A stretch of DNA of 7,208 nt from CAYHSY01 sp964359435 (GTDB lineage: Bacteria; Patescibacteriota; Minisyncoccia; UBA6257; JAUSGH01), in assembly GCA_964359435.1 (NCBI GenBank), contig CAYHSY010000044.1, positions 1-7,208 of the forward strand. The letters are read 5' to 3'. The notes beneath the pieces were generated by a model. That model worked only from the letters and a program-made list of their open reading frames with translations, was not told the origin of the DNA and made no database searches. Shown piece after piece: positions 5,951 to 7,208 of this stretch; the stretch's first letter is position 1; every line of letters begins with the position of its first letter. The position numbers and the translations under genes were made by a program.

Positions 5951-5979
5951 TTGCTATGTGGTAAAGATTAAGTTAAGAT
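5951..5979 (+). promoter_or_regulatory. Weak candidate promoter for the 6022-6857 gene pair
   Basis: TTGCTA (5951-5956, 4 of 6) and TAAGAT (5974-5979, 4 of 6) are 17 bases apart, just after the khpA terminator, where a new promoter must exist if the next genes are expressed. The match is weak, and other AT-rich placements between 5960 and 5990 are possible. Confidence 0.3.
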
Positions 5980-6007
5980 ATTACAGTGTTTTGCTTGGCG
6001 GCACATT

Positions 6008-6014
6008 GAAAGGA
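6008..6014 (+). promoter_or_regulatory. Shine-Dalgarno that decides the GTG start at 6022
   Basis: GAAAGGA lies 7 bases before GTG 6022, ideal spacing. It supports this GTG over the in-frame ATG at 6049. The same GAAAGGAT word precedes the gene at 7129. Confidence 0.75.
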
Positions 6015-6021
6015 TAGAGCT

Positions 6022-6426
6022 GTGATCAATGAATTTTTCGCCGTTACAATGACGTCCGTCTACCATGTTTACGTAAGCGATGAGAAGGCGGCCGTGGCGC
6101 AGAAAATCGGCCAGAGGTCTGGAGTCGGAAGTTCTATCGAGGTTGGCGCCGTTTTGAATAATTGCGTCAATGTGGCTATCACCAAAACCGGCCTGCAAGC
6201 TTTCCGGCCCTGGAATGGCGAGCGTGACCCGGCTCAGATACAATCTACGCGATACCTGGGCAGCCATACTTCCGCCATTGTCGCTCTGTTTCTTTCCAAA
6301 GCCCGGGCTATGGAATGCTTCGCGACCGGAGAGCTTGTCCAGCGCGATGCGCGTTTCGCCAAAGAAACCAACGCCGTTTTGGCTGCAATTGGCCGTGATC
6401 ATCCGGTTTTCTGTGTCTGTGCGTGA
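6022..6426 (+). CDS. Protein of unknown function (134 aa)
   Basis: I do not recognise this protein. It starts with GTG after a GAAAGGA ribosome-binding site. No signal peptide or clear membrane helix is visible. The composition suggests a soluble alpha/beta fold: a strand-like VYHVYVSD (13-20), a helix KAAVAQKIGQR, Gly/Ser/Val-rich SGVGSSIEVGAV, a strand VNVAITK, then helices TSAIVALFLSKARAMECFA and RFAKETNAVLAAIG, ending in a Cys-containing VFCVCA. Alternating polar and hydrophobic residues and normal codon usage support real coding. Its TGA stop (6424-6426) touches the Shine-Dalgarno of the next gene, so the two form one unit. It follows a terminator, apart from the ribosomal genes upstream. 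Confidence 0.7.
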   Translation: MINEFFAVTMTSVYHVYVSDEKAAVAQKIGQRSGVGSSIEVGAVLNNCVNVAITKTGLQAFRPWNGERDPAQIQSTRYLGSHTSAIVALFLSKARAMECFATGELVQRDARFAKETNAVLAAIGRDHPVFCVCA

Positions 6427-6432
6427 GGAGGT
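6426..6432 (+). promoter_or_regulatory. Consensus Shine-Dalgarno that decides the start at 6438
   Basis: AGGAGGT, a full match to the 16S rRNA 3' end, lies 5 bases before GTG 6438. It overlaps the stop codon of the preceding gene. It argues against the in-frame GTG at 6423, which would put the Shine-Dalgarno inside the coding region. Confidence 0.75.
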
Positions 6433-6437
6433 GGGTC

Positions 6438-6857
6438 GTGCCGATTCTCGGTGCTTTGTGTCTCGCTCTTTTTGCGGGAGCGGTGGTGGGCTTCATGGCT
6501 TGGACAAACGTCCCTCATGACAAACGAAGGCGGCCAGATTTCATGATTCCCTTTGTTGTTGTTTTCATCGTGAGCATTGGGTTGTACGGGGGTGCATACT
6601 TGGGAACTGTGGGCGAACTCATGCCCGCCAACCTTCTCAAACAGTACATCCGCGAACACGGCCCTTACGAAGTCCTGGCGACTGGCAGTAGCCAGGAACT
6701 GCACTTCGTGGTTGTGAAGGATCACCGTGGCCGGATACTGGCATGCAAATTGGATGCGCCATTGCCGGCCGGAACGACGCTCGTCAAAATTGAAAGAGGG
6801 ATGGTTTCGACGGAAGGGTTGGCCATTGTCCCCGCGTTCGAAGCCGAGAAAAAGTAA
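6438..6857 (+). CDS. Two-helix membrane protein of unknown function (139 aa)
   Basis: I do not recognise a family. Two hydrophobic segments (about 2-22, ILGALCLALFAGAVVGFMAW, and 35-56, FMIPFVVVFIVSIGLYGGAYLG) are joined by a very basic loop HDKRRRPD (27-34). A soluble domain of about 75 residues follows, with strand-like blocks (YEVLATG, LHFVVVKD, RILACKLD, TTLVKIERG, GLAIVPAF) that suggest a small beta-rich or OB-like fold. If the positive-inside rule holds, the loop is cytoplasmic and the C-terminal domain faces outward. The first segment is not a clear lipobox signal. The start GTG 6438 is chosen for its Shine-Dalgarno; GTG 6423 would add five residues. It is coupled to the gene before it and ends at a terminator. 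Confidence 0.75.
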   Translation: MPILGALCLALFAGAVVGFMAWTNVPHDKRRRPDFMIPFVVVFIVSIGLYGGAYLGTVGELMPANLLKQYIREHGPYEVLATGSSQELHFVVVKDHRGRILACKLDAPLPAGTTLVKIERGMVSTEGLAIVPAFEAEKK

Positions 6858-6865
6858 TCAGCACC

Positions 6866-6896
6866 CCGCGTTGCCCATGGGCCGCGCGGTTTTTTT
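6866..6896 (+). terminator. Rho-independent terminator after the membrane-protein gene
   Basis: CCGCG (6866-6870) pairs with CGCGG (6885-6889), and GCCC with GGGC inside it around a short CATG-containing loop, with a TT/CG internal mismatch. Seven Ts follow (6890-6896). It starts 9 bases after the stop at 6857. Confidence 0.8.
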
Positions 6897-6935
6897 ATAA
6901 CCCAAATAATTTTATATCTTATATCGCGCGTCATA

Positions 6936-6969
6936 TGTTTACGCATACGCGATCGCGTATGCGTAAACA
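6936..6969. repeat. Perfect 34-bp palindrome, possible operator
   Basis: The half TGTTTACGCATACGCGA (6936-6952) is followed at once by its exact reverse complement (6953-6969), with no spacer and no mismatch. Inside, the word TACGC occurs at 6940-6944 and 6946-6950, and its mirror GCGTA at 6955-6959 and 6961-6965, giving four half-sites in two nested pairs around a central GCGATCGC. It lies 40 bases after one terminator and 160 bases before the ADP-ribosylglycohydrolase start. No good T-run follows, so a terminator is unlikely. A binding site for a multimeric regulator, or a recombination or replication dyad, are possible roles; none is shown. Confidence 0.85.
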
Positions 6970-7029
6970 ATTTTGAATTAGGTTCGCTGGCTTTATTCTA
7001 GTTATCTATAGAATATACATAAGTTATAA

Positions 7030-7045
7030 GGGGTTGGGGGTAGGG
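7030..7045 (+). other. G-rich tract (GGGG-TT-GGGGG-TA-GGG)
   Basis: Fourteen bases of G-runs with one- or two-base gaps stand out in a strongly AT-rich spacer. Three runs of three or more G are present, one short of a classical intramolecular quadruplex; a two-layer or intermolecular structure remains possible. It lies about 85 bases before the downstream gene start. Confidence 0.5.
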
Positions 7046-7053
7046 ATAATACT

Positions 7054-7082
7054 TTATCAAAAACCATATTTACTGTTAAAAT
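7054..7082 (+). promoter_or_regulatory. Candidate promoter for the ADP-ribosylglycohydrolase gene
   Basis: TTATCA (7054-7059, 4 of 6) and TAAAAT (7077-7082, 5 of 6) are separated by 17 bases. The transcript would start near 7089 and carry a leader of about 40 bases holding the GAAAGGA ribosome-binding site. The G-rich tract lies immediately upstream of the -35. A perfect TTGACA at 7098-7103 has no -10 at a usable distance. Confidence 0.4.
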
Positions 7083-7115
7083 ACGTAAGTTGTTTCTTTG
7101 ACAATCCAGTGATAC

Positions 7116-7122
7116 GAAAGGA
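7116..7122 (+). promoter_or_regulatory. Shine-Dalgarno for the gene at 7129
   Basis: GAAAGGA lies 6 bases before ATG 7129, fixing the start. It is the same word as at 6008-6014. Confidence 0.75.
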
Positions 7123-7128
7123 TTGGTT

Positions 7129-7208
7129 ATGCGTGCGATTAGCGTGCGTTCCAAAATCATAGGGATGTTTGTGGGCGTGGCGGTAGGCGATGCCCTGGGT
7201 ATGCCGGC
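7129..7208 (+). CDS. ADP-ribosylglycohydrolase family protein, 5' part only
   Basis: Only the first 26 codons are inside the window; the gene continues past the end. After MRAISVRS the sequence KIIGMFVGVAVGDALGMP matches the N-terminal signature of the ADP-ribosylglycohydrolase (DraG/ARH) family, G-x-x-x-G-x-A-x-GDALG-x-P. These enzymes remove ADP-ribose from proteins or small molecules using two magnesium ions, often as part of regulation, nucleotide recycling or defence against ADP-ribosylating toxins. The metal-binding Asp residues later in the protein cannot be checked here. The ATG is supported by GAAAGGA 6 bases upstream. It has its own spacer and a probable promoter, so it is probably transcribed separately from the two unknown genes before it. 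Confidence 0.8.
   Translation, partial: MRAISVRSKIIGMFVGVAVGDALGMP

Noticed and set aside
5968..6402. A 144-codon reverse-strand frame over the unknown gene at 6022
   Set aside because: The + frame has a good Shine-Dalgarno, tight coupling to the next gene and a more protein-like composition; the reverse frame has no such support.
6936..6969. Palindrome as a rho-independent terminator or a telomere-resolution site
   Set aside because: Only AATTTTG follows, not a real T-run, and another terminator already closes the upstream gene. No telomere-resolvase gene or linear-replicon feature is visible.
7098..7103. Perfect TTGACA as the -35 of the ADP-ribosylglycohydrolase promoter
   Set aside because: No -10-like sequence lies 16-18 bases downstream; that position falls in the ribosome-binding site and start codon.

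Overview
The window looks like a piece of a small bacterial genome of the Candidate Phyla Radiation (Patescibacteria, most likely Parcubacteria-like). This is inferred from a DUF5674 gene, a compact SMC, a bS16 with a long acidic/proline-rich tail, short intergenic gaps, and an almost complete lack of Shine-Dalgarno sequences in the first nine genes. All genes are on the + strand.

Region 1 (about 58-2187) is an information-processing operon. A near-consensus promoter (TTGACA-17-TACAAT) precedes rpmF (bL32), nusB and rnc (RNase III). A DUF5674 protein gene and a small 89-residue protein gene follow; these last two overlap by ATGA. Ribosomal protein, antitermination factor and rRNA-processing RNase in one run point to coordinated ribosome production.

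Region 2 (about 2250-4435) is a complete but short (714 aa) SMC ATPase with all head motifs, reduced coiled-coil arms and no recognisable hinge. An imperfect palindromic AT-rich intergenic element (4442-4566) follows.

Region 3 (4572-5949) holds a membrane-anchored class I methyltransferase that resembles the FAM173 (ATPSCKMT/ANTKMT) protein-lysine methyltransferases, then rpsP (bS16), a 57-bp palindromic repeat of the TGTCATTCTGA type, khpA (KH-domain RNA-binding protein) and a strong terminator. rpsP-khpA is the usual bacterial pairing, but rimM/trmD do not follow.

Region 4 (5950-7208) has a different character. It holds a GTG-started protein of unknown function, a two-helix membrane protein of unknown function, a terminator, and a 230-bp regulatory-looking spacer. 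The spacer contains a perfect 34-bp palindrome and a G-rich tract. The 5' end of an ADP-ribosylglycohydrolase gene then runs off the window. All three genes here have clear Shine-Dalgarno sequences, unlike everything upstream. This suggests an accessory segment with a different history, or a differently regulated one.

No tRNA, rRNA, CRISPR array or transposase gene was seen.
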